From Oscillospiraceae bacterium (lineage in GTDB: Bacteria; Bacillota; Clostridia; Oscillospirales; Oscillospiraceae), in contig CAJTGJ010000002.1 in assembly GCA_910575695.1 (NCBI GenBank), positions 186,001-250,000 of the forward strand: DNA of 64,000 nt, written 5' to 3'. The position numbers were made by a program, and so were the translations under genes. Under the pieces are notes generated by a model. It did not search any database. It was not told the origin of the DNA and was given only the letters and a program-made list of their open reading frames with translations. Shown in pieces: positions 24,470-33,145 of this stretch. Each line of letters opens with the position of its first letter. Position 1 is the first letter of the stretch.

Positions 24470-25276
24470 TCAGGTGAAAAACCGGGAAATATACCTTCCC
24501 CTGGTTTTCGGGCGGGGGAACTGCGGTCCGGCCACCGCGTCGATGATGGACTGGAAGTCCTGAGCGGGGCGGGAATCGGGCTGATACGTGAGCACGGTCT
24601 GCCCGTGGGCGGGAGCCATGGCCACCCCGACGCCGCGGTGGATTTTGGCCTGGAACACGTGGCTGTCCAGCTGCTCGGCCACCACCTGGGCCATTTCCAG
24701 GATGTCCCTGGACAGGGAAAGACGGCCGTTGTACTTGTTGATCAGGATGCCCAGCACCTTCAGATTGGGGTTGAAGGTGGCCCGCACTGTCTCGATGGTT
24801 TCCTGGAGCTGGGTGACGCCCACCAGGCTGAGTACTTCCGCCTCCATGGGGACGATCAGCCCGGTGGAGGCCACGTAGGCGTTGACAGTGAGGATGTTCA
24901 GGGCCGGCGGCGTATCGATGACGACAAAATCGTACAGGCTGCGCACGCCGATCAGCATATCGCTGAGCATAAACTCCCGGCGGGGGGAGGTGAACTCCAT
25001 CTCGGCGGCGGACAGCATGATGTCCGAGGGGAGCACGTCGCCGTAGTCGGTATGCTGGATGGCCTCCTCCAGGGAGCAGGTGCCCTTGAGGATGTCGTAC
25101 ATGGTGCTTCCGGAGCCAATATCCAGGCCAAGGTTGAAGCCCAGGTTCCCTTGAGGGTCCAGGTCAATGCCCAGTACCCTGGCGCCCCGCTGGTGCAGGC
25201 CGCAGATCAGCGAGGAGGCGGTGGTGGTTTTTCCCACGCCGCCCTTTTGATTGGTGACGGTTATGATTTGCGTCAA
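24470..25276 (-). CDS. ParA/Soj-type ATPase
   Basis: This 268-residue P-loop ATPase has the deviant Walker A motif KGGVGKTTTA starting at residue 11, with signature Lys11, Lys16 and Thr17, a DLDPQGN switch near residue 38, and VIDTPPALN near residue 121. These mark a Soj/ParA rather than FlhG/YlxH protein. It lies beside fliD and far from any visible parB or origin genes, and is followed 53 bases later by the ComFB-domain gene. The likely role is surface- or pole-patterning of a cargo such as chemotaxis or flagellar components (as for ParC in Vibrio), but chromosome partition cannot be excluded. Confidence 0.88.
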   Translation of the reverse strand: MTQIITVTNQKGGVGKTTTASSLICGLHQRGARVLGIDLDPQGNLGFNLGLDIGSGSTMYDILKGTCSLEEAIQHTDYGDVLPSDIMLSAAEMEFTSPRREFMLSDMLIGVRSLYDFVVIDTPPALNILTVNAYVASTGLIVPMEAEVLSLVGVTQLQETIETVRATFNPNLKVLGILINKYNGRLSLSRDILEMAQVVAEQLDSHVFQAKIHRGVGVAMAPAHGQTVLTYQPDSRPAQDFQSIIDAVAGPQFPRPKTRGRYISRFFT

Positions 25277-25323
25277 GGAATTTCCCTCCCTCTCTCTACT
25301 TGCAAAAACTTATGGAAAAGCCT

Positions 25324-25350
25324 TAAGTTAACTATACTACAGGTCGATAA
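25324..25350 (+). promoter_or_regulatory. Sigma-D-type promoter for fliD
   Basis: TAAG, 15 bases, then GTCGATAA fits the sigma-28/D pattern TAAA-N15-GCCGATAA at most positions. It lies about 110 bases before fliD in an AT-rich intergenic region and reads away from the parA-like gene. The cap operon is a classic sigma-D target. Confidence 0.72.
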
Positions 25351-25461
25351 AAAATAACAGAGGTAGAACAAAAAAACTCTGAAAAATTTTTGTAAAAATC
25401 AACTTCGGATATGCTTGGGATATTATTATGTCCTTGGAGTTTTGAAAGGAGCGTCTAAACT

Positions 25462-28302
25462 ATGGCATCTATTACCAGTATGGTCAACGGCAGCAGTTCC
25501 CTCAGCAGCATCTACGGCAACCGGAATATTCTGTCTGGCCTGGCCAGCGGCATGGACACGGAGTCCATGATCGAAAACGCGGTATCCGGCATCAAGCTGA
25601 AGATCCAGAACCTGACCAAAAAGCGCACCAAGGTGGAGTGGCAGCAGGAGGCCTACCGCAGCATCATTGACAAGGCGGTAAACTTCAATACCAAGTATAC
25701 CTCCTACTCCTCCAAGACCAATCTGCTCAGCAGCAGCTTCTTCTCCAACGCGGTGAATACCGCTGTGCTGGGCACCTACGCGAACAAGATCACGGCCACC
25801 GGCAAGACCTCCAGCGACATCAAGATCAACGCCGTGAAGCAGATGGCCTCCGCCGCCTCCTATACCGTGTCCGGCCTGGGCGGCAAATTCACCGGCGAGA
25901 TCTCCGGCATCACCGGCCGGGAGGAGTTTGACCTTACCAAGGACCTGGACGTGAGCACCGTGTCCGGCAGCCTGACGTTCCAGTACGGCGGAAAGAACGG
26001 CGCGTCCTTCACCATTAACTTCGACGAGCTGGAGAACCTGAATGAGGTGGAGGTGCTGGACGCCGACGGGAACGTGAAGGAGGACGCCACCGACTCCGAA
26101 AAGCTGGCTCAGGCCATCCGGAACAAGCTGGACGAGGTCACCTACACCTACACCAAGAACGGCTTCCAGGAGACCACCACCGCCGGCGAGGCCATCAAGG
26201 TGACAGCCAATGAAGACGGCAGGATTACCTTCACGGACGGGCTGGGCAACGGCAATTCGGTGAAGATCAGCTCCTCTACCGGTGATATGGAGAAGTATGC
26301 CGGTGAGAACGTCATCGTCGTCCCCAAGGATCTGACCAAAGAGGTGCCCACCTACGAGTATCTGGGCGGCACGAAGGGGGACGACGGCCAGTGGAGCGGC
26401 GGCAAGGAGCTGAGCGTCACCTACAACGGCACCACCAAGAAGATCAATATGTCCGACATCATGAACAAGATCGACTTTACCTATGACTCTGCGGAGGACA
26501 AGAATACCCAGTTCCAGAACGCCCTTCAGGAGCAGCTGGACAAAGAATTCGGCGCGGGCAAGATCGAGGTGGGCAAGGAGGGCGGCAAGCTGACCTTCAC
26601 CCCGACAGGCTCCGGCGACACTATGAGCATAGGCGGTTCCGCCGTGAAGGCCCTGGGTTTTGAGAGCGGCGACTCCAACTATATCAACGCCGGCAAGAAG
26701 CTGTCCGACCTGCTGGACGATGATATTTTCAGCGACAAAAACAAGATCGCGGCCGTGGGGAACGTGAAGCTGAATTCCACCGGGAAGTACTCCGTGGACG
26801 AGAAGGGCAACCGCGTCAGCATGGGCGATGACGGGAAATACTACCGGGTGGACAGCGACGGCAATTTCCTCTACAATTTTGAGATCAACGGCGCCAATAT
26901 CAATGTCACCAAGGACACCACGCTGGAGAGCCTGATGAACTCCATCAACTCCAGCGCCGAGGCGGGGGTGAAGGTGAGCTACTCCAAGCTGACCAACGAG
27001 TTCAAGTTCACCGCGTCCCAGACCGGCGCCAGCGGCAGGATCGAGTTCGGCGGGCTGGCCAAGGATATGTTTGTCACCCATGACCGCGAAGCCAGCGACA
27101 GCTTTGCCGATACCTATGGCCTTGGCCTGAGCGACGGCCAAAGCAAGCGCTTTGCCTTTTCCTTCGAGGGCCGCGACCTCAGCTTCGAGATCTCGAGCGG
27201 GGACTCGATGCAGGACGTTGCCGACCGCCTGAATATGCTCCTGAGCAATTACGACCAGACCGCTTCCTATGATGAGCTTACGGGCCAGATCATGGTCACC
27301 GACAAGACGGGCAAAATGGTGGACTTTGAGCTGTACGAGGGCCAGAGCAGCTCCAGCGGGACCAAGCTCGACCGCCCTGAATTTGAATCCTCTTTTACCA
27401 GCGGCCAGGACGCCGTCATGGACGTGGAGATCAACGGCAAGCGGTTCGAGGACCTGACCCGCTCCACCAACACCTTCGACCTGGACGGCCTGAGCGTCAA
27501 TGTGAAGGGCACCTTTGACGCGGTGGGCAAGGACGGCGAGGATTACGAGCCCATTACCTTCAACACCACCACCGACGCCGACAAGATCGTCGAGGCCATC
27601 AAGAGCTTCGTGGACGACTACAACGAGATGGCCACCGAGCTGAAGAGCGCCTACTCCACCATGCCCACCACCAAGTCCGACGGCAGCCGGTACGACCCCC
27701 TTACGGCGGAGCAGGAGGAGCAGTACAGCGAGAGCGAGCTGAAGGCCTACAACGAGAAGGCCAAGCAGGGCATCCTGTTCGGGGATTCCACCCTGTCCAG
27801 CTTCTACAGCAAGCTGCTCAGCGCCATCACCCCGGGCGGCACCGACGGCCAGACCCTCCGGGAGATCGGCATCGGCACCTCCTACAGCGACGGCATGACC
27901 ACCCTGTCCCTGGACGAGGACAAACTGCGCGCCGCGCTGGAGAGCGACCCGGACAAGGTGAAGAACGCCTTTACCAAGAGCAAGGAGGGCGGCTCCTCCA
28001 GCGACGGTCTGATGCAGACCATGCAGAACACCCTGAACACCTACGTCAAGACCACCGGCGAGCCGAAGGGCGTCCTTATCCAGCACGCCGGCTCCATCAA
28101 GGCGTATACCTCCCTGAACAACAACAGCCTGAAATCCCAGATCGACAACATCGACAAGCAGATTGAGCGGTGGCAGGACAAGATGTCCACTCAGATCGAC
28201 CGCTATACCACCCAGTTCAGCCGTTTGGAGCAGCTGATCGCCGAGATGAACTCCCAGTCCTCCGCCTTTGCGGGCCTCATGGGCGGGAGCAGCGGATACT
28301 AA
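25462..28302 (+). CDS. fliD: Flagellar filament cap protein FliD (oversized)
   Basis: FliD caps the filament tip and helps flagellin fold. The N-terminal domain (about 1-105) has ASGMDTESMIENAV and KVEWQQEAYRS, which match the FliD N-domain; the C-terminal domain (about 640-920) ends with long helices (LKSQIDNIDKQIERWQDKM). At 946 residues it is far longer than the usual 450-650, because of an enlarged central region (about 150-600) that should form extra exposed domains. GAAAGGAG precedes the ATG. fliS and a fliT-like gene follow in the same operon. Confidence 0.93.
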   Translation: MASITSMVNGSSSLSSIYGNRNILSGLASGMDTESMIENAVSGIKLKIQNLTKKRTKVEWQQEAYRSIIDKAVNFNTKYTSYSSKTNLLSSSFFSNAVNTAVLGTYANKITATGKTSSDIKINAVKQMASAASYTVSGLGGKFTGEISGITGREEFDLTKDLDVSTVSGSLTFQYGGKNGASFTINFDELENLNEVEVLDADGNVKEDATDSEKLAQAIRNKLDEVTYTYTKNGFQETTTAGEAIKVTANEDGRITFTDGLGNGNSVKISSSTGDMEKYAGENVIVVPKDLTKEVPTYEYLGGTKGDDGQWSGGKELSVTYNGTTKKINMSDIMNKIDFTYDSAEDKNTQFQNALQEQLDKEFGAGKIEVGKEGGKLTFTPTGSGDTMSIGGSAVKALGFESGDSNYINAGKKLSDLLDDDIFSDKNKIAAVGNVKLNSTGKYSVDEKGNRVSMGDDGKYYRVDSDGNFLYNFEINGANINVTKDTTLESLMNSINSSAEAGVKVSYSKLTNEFKFTASQTGASGRIEFGGLAKDMFVTHDREASDSFADTYGLGLSDGQSKRFAFSFEGRDLSFEISSGDSMQDVADRLNMLLSNYDQTASYDELTGQIMVTDKTGKMVDFELYEGQSSSSGTKLDRPEFESSFTSGQDAVMDVEINGKRFEDLTRSTNTFDLDGLSVNVKGTFDAVGKDGEDYEPITFNTTTDADKIVEAIKSFVDDYNEMATELKSAYSTMPTTKSDGSRYDPLTAEQEEQYSESELKAYNEKAKQGILFGDSTLSSFYSKLLSAITPGGTDGQTLREIGIGTSYSDGMTTLSLDEDKLRAALESDPDKVKNAFTKSKEGGSSSDGLMQTMQNTLNTYVKTTGEPKGVLIQHAGSIKAYTSLNNNSLKSQIDNIDKQIERWQDKMSTQIDRYTTQFSRLEQLIAEMNSQSSAFAGLMGGSSGY

Positions 28303-28331
28303 TTTTATTACCGACTAAAAAGGAGTCAGAA

Positions 28332-28760
28332 ATGGATATCAAAGGCTACCAGGGGTACCAGGGCTATAAGGAGCAGGGGATCAACGATATGACGCCTGGT
28401 GAACTGCTGATGCTGCTGTATGACGAGCTGGTGAAGCGTCTGCTCCGGGCGGGGCTGGCCCTGGATAAGAAGGACTACGCCCTGTTTGAGGCCAGCGTGG
28501 ATCGCAGCCTGGACATTATCCGCTATCTGGATGATACCCTGGATGTGCAGTATCCCATCAGCCGCAACCTCAACCGGCTGTATGATTATTTCAGCTATGA
28601 GCTCAACCGGGTCAAGGCCGGACGGAACAAGACCGAGCTGGATCGGGTGAAAACCATGGTGGGCGAGCTGCGGGACTCCTTCCGGGAAGCGCAGAAGACC
28701 GCCATGCAGGAGGCGGTGGCAGCCGCCGCTGAGGCAAGGAGTGCCGGGGGGCAGGTATGA
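28332..28760 (+). CDS. fliS: Flagellin export chaperone FliS
   Basis: FliS binds flagellin in the cytoplasm and delivers it to FlhA. The 142-residue protein has the family pattern GYQGYKEQGINDMTPGELL, LMLLYDELVKRL and a Leu-rich helix ending with ELRDSFREA. ATG 28332 follows AAAAAGGAG by 8 bases; a longer open frame within fliD is ignored. It overlaps the next gene by ATGA. No flagellin gene is in the window, so its substrate is encoded elsewhere. Confidence 0.95.
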   Translation: MDIKGYQGYQGYKEQGINDMTPGELLMLLYDELVKRLLRAGLALDKKDYALFEASVDRSLDIIRYLDDTLDVQYPISRNLNRLYDYFSYELNRVKAGRNKTELDRVKTMVGELRDSFREAQKTAMQEAVAAAAEARSAGGQV

Positions 28761-29152
28761 CCGAAAAGACGGTAATGGATGCCCTGGTGCAGATGAAACG
28801 CACGGGCAACCTGCTTAATGAGCTGGAGGACTTGACCCAGCAGATTGGGCAGTCTATCGACAGGAACGACGAGGTCAGTTTGCAAATGCTCATCGCCATG
28901 CGGGAGGAGCCGCTGGGCAAGTTGGAGGATGCCGACCAGGCCCTGCGGGATCAGCTGGCGGAGCTTCCGGACAAGGAGGCCGCGATCCAGCTGGCCGCGA
29001 TGCTCAACGGCGGCCCCCCCGCGGACCCCGGTATGCAGGCGCAGCGGATGCTGTGCGAGCAGGTGGCGTCCAACAACCGCCGCCTGAAGCGGGTGATTGA
29101 GCTGGACCAGCGGCTGAGGCAGCGGCTGGACCGGAAAAACCACAAATCGTAA
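28757..29152 (+). CDS. fliT: FliT-like flagellar chaperone
   Basis: The 131-residue, highly helical protein is placed directly after fliS with a 4-base overlap, the normal position of the FliD chaperone FliT. It contains Leu/Asp/Glu-rich helices, a PADPGMQAQ linker and a basic C-terminus (LDQRLRQRLDRK). FliT proteins are poorly conserved, so the call rests mainly on position and helix pattern. It could also be a FlgN-type chaperone. Confidence 0.6.
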   Translation: MTEKTVMDALVQMKRTGNLLNELEDLTQQIGQSIDRNDEVSLQMLIAMREEPLGKLEDADQALRDQLAELPDKEAAIQLAAMLNGGPPADPGMQAQRMLCEQVASNNRRLKRVIELDQRLRQRLDRKNHKS

Positions 29153-29169
29153 AGAGAAACGGACATAAA

Positions 29170-29201
29170 AATATCGGCCCGGCGGACGCCGGGCCGATAT
29201 T
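29170..29201. terminator. Hairpin terminator after the fliD operon
   Basis: AATATCGGCCCGGCG and CGCCGGGCCGATATT form a long GC-rich stem with a 2-base loop between the fliT-like gene and the convergent C39-like gene. The stem happens to contain GGCCGATAT but this is part of the hairpin, not a promoter. Confidence 0.8.
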
Positions 29202-29221
29202 CCGTGCCGTTTTGGGAAGGG

Positions 29222-30187
29222 CTACAGCTCCGGCGTCCACAGCGCCCACAGCGGTGCGCCGTAGTCCCGGGAGGGGGACAGCTCGTCTATGATGAGCTGA
29301 GGGTCCCAGAGGGTGAGGCTGTTCTCCACGCTGTTGGGGTCGGCAACCAGCACCTTCCCATCCGCCGTGGCCCCCCGGAGGAGGAGAAAGTGCCCGCCGG
29401 TGGTGAAATGGCCGGGGCCCACCAGGGCTACCAGCATTTTGCCGGACCGCAGGGCCCTCAGCACACGGTCCGCGTCCCACTCGGTGAAGGGCTCGGCCAT
29501 GATGCCAAAGCTCCGGGCGGCGGCCAGGATGATGGAGTGGTAGGAGCCGGCGCGGCTGGCCCAGTGGCCATTGGCTGCCGCCCACTGCGCCATGACGGCG
29601 GGGTTGGTTTTTGTGTCCGTCAGGCTGGCCACCGCGATGGCCATCACCGTGGGCCCGCAGCCGTAGGGACCGATGGTGTCGGTGCCGTAGGGCTGATCGG
29701 CCCACTCGGGGCTGGATTGACGGAAGTAAGTAACATCCACGATGCCGCCGGTGAGGATCTGCCTGCCGTCCGCCTCCAGCAGCTCAGTGATGGGCGGCGG
29801 GGTGGCGGGGGCCGGTTCGCTGCTGGCGGAAGGGGGCCTGGCCTTGGACAGCGATGGCTTTGGGGCGGTCAGCTCCGCCCAGAAGGCGGCGGCCTGCTCC
29901 CCGGCCCGGGCGGCCATGCGGGAAATGGCGCTGGCTGTATCCCGGCAGAACTGCCCGGCGGCGTTCAGCGCGGCCTGCCCCGCGTCCGCCAGGGCGTTCA
30001 GCGCCGTCCGGCCCGCATCCACCGTCACGGCGGCGGCATAGCGGGCGGGGGCGACGATGCGCTCATAGAGCTCCGGCTCGAAATAGCGGCAGGCGGCCAG
30101 CTCGGCTGCCCCGATGCACACAACGGCCAGAAGGATGCCCAGCACGATATTCCGCTTGATGTGATTGGATTTGCCGTTCTTTTTCAA
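29222..30187 (-). CDS. Membrane-anchored C39-like cysteine peptidase
   Basis: The 321-residue protein has a basic N-terminus, one membrane helix (about residues 11-31), an Ala-rich helical stalk, and a C39/papain-like domain from about residue 150. Catalytic Cys177 lies in GPYGCGPTVMAIA, His266 in TGGHFLLL, with DPN following as the third catalytic element. The start is TTG with AAAGGAGG 6 bases upstream. Its target is unknown; secretion or surface processing of large exported proteins is possible. It stands between the cap operon and the ABC-ATPase gene, with its own sigma-A-like promoter. Confidence 0.82.
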   Translation of the reverse strand: MKKNGKSNHIKRNIVLGILLAVVCIGAAELAACRYFEPELYERIVAPARYAAAVTVDAGRTALNALADAGQAALNAAGQFCRDTASAISRMAARAGEQAAAFWAELTAPKPSLSKARPPSASSEPAPATPPPITELLEADGRQILTGGIVDVTYFRQSSPEWADQPYGTDTIGPYGCGPTVMAIAVASLTDTKTNPAVMAQWAAANGHWASRAGSYHSIILAAARSFGIMAEPFTEWDADRVLRALRSGKMLVALVGPGHFTTGGHFLLLRGATADGKVLVADPNSVENSLTLWDPQLIIDELSPSRDYGAPLWALWTPEL

Positions 30188-30251
30188 GACCCGCCTCCTT
30201 TCACCATGTGTGAAAATTTGCCTGGAAACAGAAAAAGGGCATTAAATCCAG

Positions 30252-30280
30252 TTGCCTCGGTCAAATTCACGTGGTATAAT
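30252..30280 (+). promoter_or_regulatory. Sigma-A-type promoter for the FtsE-like gene
   Basis: TTGCCT, 17 bases, TATAAT. The -10 box is perfect. The promoter reads into the FtsE-like gene 117 bases downstream. Confidence 0.7.
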
Positions 30281-30320
30281 AATTTTCAACCTTGGGACTT
30301 GTGCTTGAACCGCTAGTGCT

Positions 30321-30348
30321 ATTATAGCAGAAGTTCTGGCTTTTTCAA
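30321..30348 (-). promoter_or_regulatory. Sigma-A-type promoter for the C39-like peptidase
   Basis: On the minus strand TTGAAA, 16 bases, TATAAT precede the C39-like gene by about 130 bases. It overlaps the divergent control region of the FtsE-like gene. Confidence 0.65.
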
Positions 30349-30362
30349 TGGAAAGTATATGG

Positions 30363-30382
30363 CCCGGGCGCGGGAGCCCGGG
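30363..30382 (+). other. Hairpin immediately before the FtsE-like start
   Basis: CCCGGGC and GCCCGGG form a 7-bp stem with a 6-base loop, ending a few bases before the CAGGAG ribosome site. It could occlude or expose the site. Confidence 0.5.
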
Positions 30383-30396
30383 GGCAGGAGCGTTCT

Positions 30397-31173
30397 ATGC
30401 CCACGATTGAACTGGAAAACGTATCAAAATTTTATAAGCCGAAACGCCGCAGGAAGGGCCCGGTACATAATATTATGGGCGTCGAGGAAGTGGACCTGAC
30501 CATCCACCAGGGGGAGTTCATCTTCCTTGTGGGCAGCAGCGGGGCGGGAAAAAGCACGTTGCTGCGCCTGATCACCGGGGAGGAGCGGCCCAGCGAGGGA
30601 AGGGTCTACATCGACCATAAGGAGCAGGGCCGGATGGAGCTGGGCCGGATCCTGAAGCTCAGCCGCAACCGGGCCGCGGTGATGTTCGGCAAGATCTGGC
30701 AGGACCCCACGCTGATCCGGAAGAAGACCATTGAGGAGAACCTTGCTATCGCGTCGCGGATCGCCATCGGACGGGAGAAGTCCGCTATGGTGAACATCCG
30801 CATCCAGAAGGTGCTGGGATTGGTCGGCATGAAAGGCGTGGAGAAAAAATATCCTGTAGAGCTGTCCATCGGCGAGTGCCGCCGGGTGGAGCTGGCCCGG
30901 GCGCTGATCGGCAGTCCGCCGGTTTTGATCCTGGACGAGATCACCGCCAACCTGGACGACGACTGCATCTGGGATACCCTGCACCTGCTCAACGACATCA
31001 ACCGCAGGGGCACCACGGTGATCATGGCCACCCATGACAGCCAGTATGTCAACATCCTGCGCCGCCGGGTGATTTCCATGGCCGGCGGGCGGGTGATCGG
31101 AGATGTACAAAAGGGAAAATACGGTGACGTGCTGGAGAGGGAGCGCAGAGAGCTCGTCTTTTCCAAGCCCTGA
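30397..31173 (+). CDS. Orphan FtsE-like ABC ATPase
   Basis: The 258-residue ATPase has Walker A GSSGAGKST (residues 46-54), an ABC signature written LSIGECRR rather than LSGGQ, and Walker B VLILDEITANLDDD. The overall pattern resembles FtsE-type ATPases that pair with FtsX. No permease gene is next to it; a chemoreceptor gene follows instead. The N-terminal patch KPKRRRKG is unusually basic. Its partner may be encoded elsewhere, or it may work without a classical permease. Assignment to the FtsE group is moderate. Confidence 0.8.
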   Translation: MPTIELENVSKFYKPKRRRKGPVHNIMGVEEVDLTIHQGEFIFLVGSSGAGKSTLLRLITGEERPSEGRVYIDHKEQGRMELGRILKLSRNRAAVMFGKIWQDPTLIRKKTIEENLAIASRIAIGREKSAMVNIRIQKVLGLVGMKGVEKKYPVELSIGECRRVELARALIGSPPVLILDEITANLDDDCIWDTLHLLNDINRRGTTVIMATHDSQYVNILRRRVISMAGGRVIGDVQKGKYGDVLERERRELVFSKP

Positions 31174-31223
31174 GCCGATTTGATATAGAGAATACCAGTT
31201 AAGAAATTAGGAGGAAAGAGTTC

Positions 31224-33026
31224 ATGATCAAGAACATGAAGATCAGAAAAAGCCTGATCCTGGGTTACGGTGTCACCGTAGTTGTCTCGGTCATCATTAT
31301 CATTGCGTCGATCGTCCTGATGACCATTCAGAAGGGCCAGTATACCAGTATCCTTGACAACTATGTTGGCGCCAACGACATTGTGTCGGATTGCCGCATA
31401 AACTACAACATCGCCGGCCGCAACCTGCGTGACGCGGTGCTGGGCGGCGATGTGGCCAATCTGGACAACGCCCTTGCCAAGGTCAACGAGCTGAAGGAGG
31501 ATCTGGACAAGCTGGAGAGCAAATACCCGCTGACGGACAGGACCGAGCTGAACGCCTTTGTGGATACGGTGGAAGCGTGGGAGGTCGAGGCCGAGAAGAT
31601 CGTCAGCGTGGCCCGGGGCAACACCGAGGAGAGCCGCACTCAGGCCGCCGCCCTCATTGCCAGCGACTGCTCCCCCAGGCTGCAGGAAGCGGCCACCAAG
31701 GGCGACGCCCTGGCCGAGAAGCTCCAGAATGAGCAGGACAAGATTATTGATCAGCAGTCCCTTACCTCCAACATCGCCATTGGCGTGGTTGTAGCCGCTC
31801 TGGTGATCGCCACCGCTGTGGTGCTGCGGATGGCCCTGATTATCATCAAGAGCATTGTGGTGCCCGTGGAGCAGGTTCATGTGGCTCTCTCCGGCTTCAG
31901 CGAGGGCAAGCTGGACATCCCTGTGGAATACCACAGCAGCAGCGAGCTGGGTGAGATGTGCGACGCCCTGCGCACCAGCCAGAACGTCCTGGGCGAGTGC
32001 ATCGGCGACACCTGCCGTCTGCTGGAGGACATGGGCAACGGCAACTTTGATGTGCGCACCAAGGACGAGAAGATGTATGTGGGCGCCCTGAGCAGCATCC
32101 TCACCTCCGTGCGCGCCATCAACCGCAGCCTGACCGACGCTCTGACCCAGATCAACCAGAGCGCGGAGCAGGTGTCCGCCGGCGCGGAGCAGGTGTCCAC
32201 CGGCGCCCAGTCCCTGGCCCAGGGCGCCACTCAGCAGGCCAGCGCGGTGGAGGAGCTGTCCGCCACCATCGCCGAGATCTCCAACAACTCCCGCAAGAAC
32301 GCCCAGAACAGTGAGAAGGCCACCGCCCACTCCGCTGATGCCAGCCATTGCCTCCAGGAGAGCTCCGACTATATGCAGCAGATGGTGTCCGCCATGGAGA
32401 AGATTTCCGAGTCCTCCTCCGAGATCGGCAAGATTATCGACACCATTGAGAACATCGCCTTCCAGACCAATATCCTGGCCCTGAACGCCGCCGTGGAAGC
32501 CGCCCGCGCGGGCAGCGCCGGCAAGGGCTTCGCCGTGGTGGCCGACGAGGTGCGCAATCTGGCCTCCAAGTCCGACCAGGCCGCCAAGGCCACCAAGGAT
32601 CTCATTGACCGCTCCATCAACTCCGTAAAGGACGGCAGCGAGATCGTCAAGAAGGTGTCCGAGTCCCTGGACGCCACCAGCCAGCGGGCTGGCCTTGTGC
32701 TGGCTGCCGTTGAGGAGATCACCAAGGCCGCCGAGGAGGAGTCCGAGGCCATTGCCCAGGTGACTGAGGGCATCGACCAGATCTCCTCCGTGGTGCAGAC
32801 CAACTCCGCCACCAGCGAGGAATCCGCCGCCGCCAGCGAGGAGCTGTCCAGTCAGGCCGCGCTGATGAAGGAGCTGCTCAGCCGCTTCAAGCTGCATCAG
32901 GACGGCTTTGTGCCCAAGCCCCAGCACGCTTACAGCGCCGCTTCCTCCTCCGCCCCCGTCTATGAGGACGACGGATATGATGCGGGCTCCAGCCGCGATG
33001 CTTCCAGCGTGTTCAGCAAGTATTAA
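31224..33026 (+). CDS. Methyl-accepting chemotaxis protein
   Basis: The 600-residue chemoreceptor has helix TM1 (about 14-36), an extracellular all-helical ligand domain (37-180, four-helix bundle type), TM2 (about 184-208), a HAMP domain, and a long coiled-coil signalling domain. The hairpin tip contains [20 protein letters not shown] and [13 protein letters not shown], which are the MCP hallmarks. It ends in a flexible Ser/Tyr/Pro tail. AGGAGG precedes the ATG. It is the only MCP in the window. Ligand is unknown. Confidence 0.96.
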   Translation: MIKNMKIRKSLILGYGVTVVVSVIIIIASIVLMTIQKGQYTSILDNYVGANDIVSDCRINYNIAGRNLRDAVLGGDVANLDNALAKVNELKEDLDKLESKYPLTDRTELNAFVDTVEAWEVEAEKIVSVARGNTEESRTQAAALIASDCSPRLQEAATKGDALAEKLQNEQDKIIDQQSLTSNIAIGVVVAALVIATAVVLRMALIIIKSIVVPVEQVHVALSGFSEGKLDIPVEYHSSSELGEMCDALRTSQNVLGECIGDTCRLLEDMGNGNFDVRTKDEKMYVGALSSILTSVRAINRSLTDALTQINQSAEQVSAGAEQVSTGAQSLAQGATQQASAVEELSATIAEISNNSRKNAQNSEKATAHSADASHCLQESSDYMQQMVSAMEKISESSSEIGKIIDTIENIAFQTNILALNAAVEAARAGSAGKGFAVVADEVRNLASKSDQAAKATKDLIDRSINSVKDGSEIVKKVSESLDATSQRAGLVLAAVEEITKAAEEESEAIAQVTEGIDQISSVVQTNSATSEESAAASEELSSQAALMKELLSRFKLHQDGFVPKPQHAYSAASSSAPVYEDDGYDAGSSRDASSVFSKY

Positions 33027-33044
33027 AAACAAATAGCGAAGGTT

Positions 33045-33081
33045 GCCAGGAGGCGGCAACGTGCCGCCTCCTGGCTTCTCT
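33045..33081 (+). terminator. Terminator after the chemoreceptor gene
   Basis: GCCAGGAGGCGGC (33045-33057) and GCCGCCTCCTGGC (33063-33075) form a perfect 13-bp stem with a 5-base loop, followed by TTCTCTC. It follows the MCP stop by 19 bases. Confidence 0.85.
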
Positions 33082-33087
33082 CATCTG

Positions 33088-33126
33088 AGGCAAGACCGCC
33101 CTTATGCGGTGTTGCCTGATGCTTTT
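33088..33126 (+). terminator. Second tandem hairpin before the FtsA-like gene
   Basis: AGGCAAGACCGC and GCGGTGTTGCCT (33088-33117) pair with one internal mismatch, around a 6-base loop. GATGC and then TTTTT follow. It may be a back-up terminator or a leader element of the downstream gene. Confidence 0.55.
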
Positions 33127-33145
33127 TCCAGAGAGGAGCGGACCT

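Noticed and set aside
24470..25276. Calling the ParA-like gene flhG
   Set aside because: Walker A and neighbouring motifs are Soj/ParA-type, and no flhF is adjacent.
25426..28086. 886-codon minus-strand frame opposite fliD
   Set aside because: Shadow of fliD; low-complexity His/Gly/Leu-rich translation with no known domain.
29170..29201. GGCCGATAT as a sigma-D promoter
   Set aside because: It is part of the terminator stem after the fliD operon, with no -35.
31174..31181. GCCGATTT before the chemoreceptor gene as a sigma-D -10 element
   Set aside because: No TAAA-like element at the right spacing, and the last bases do not match.
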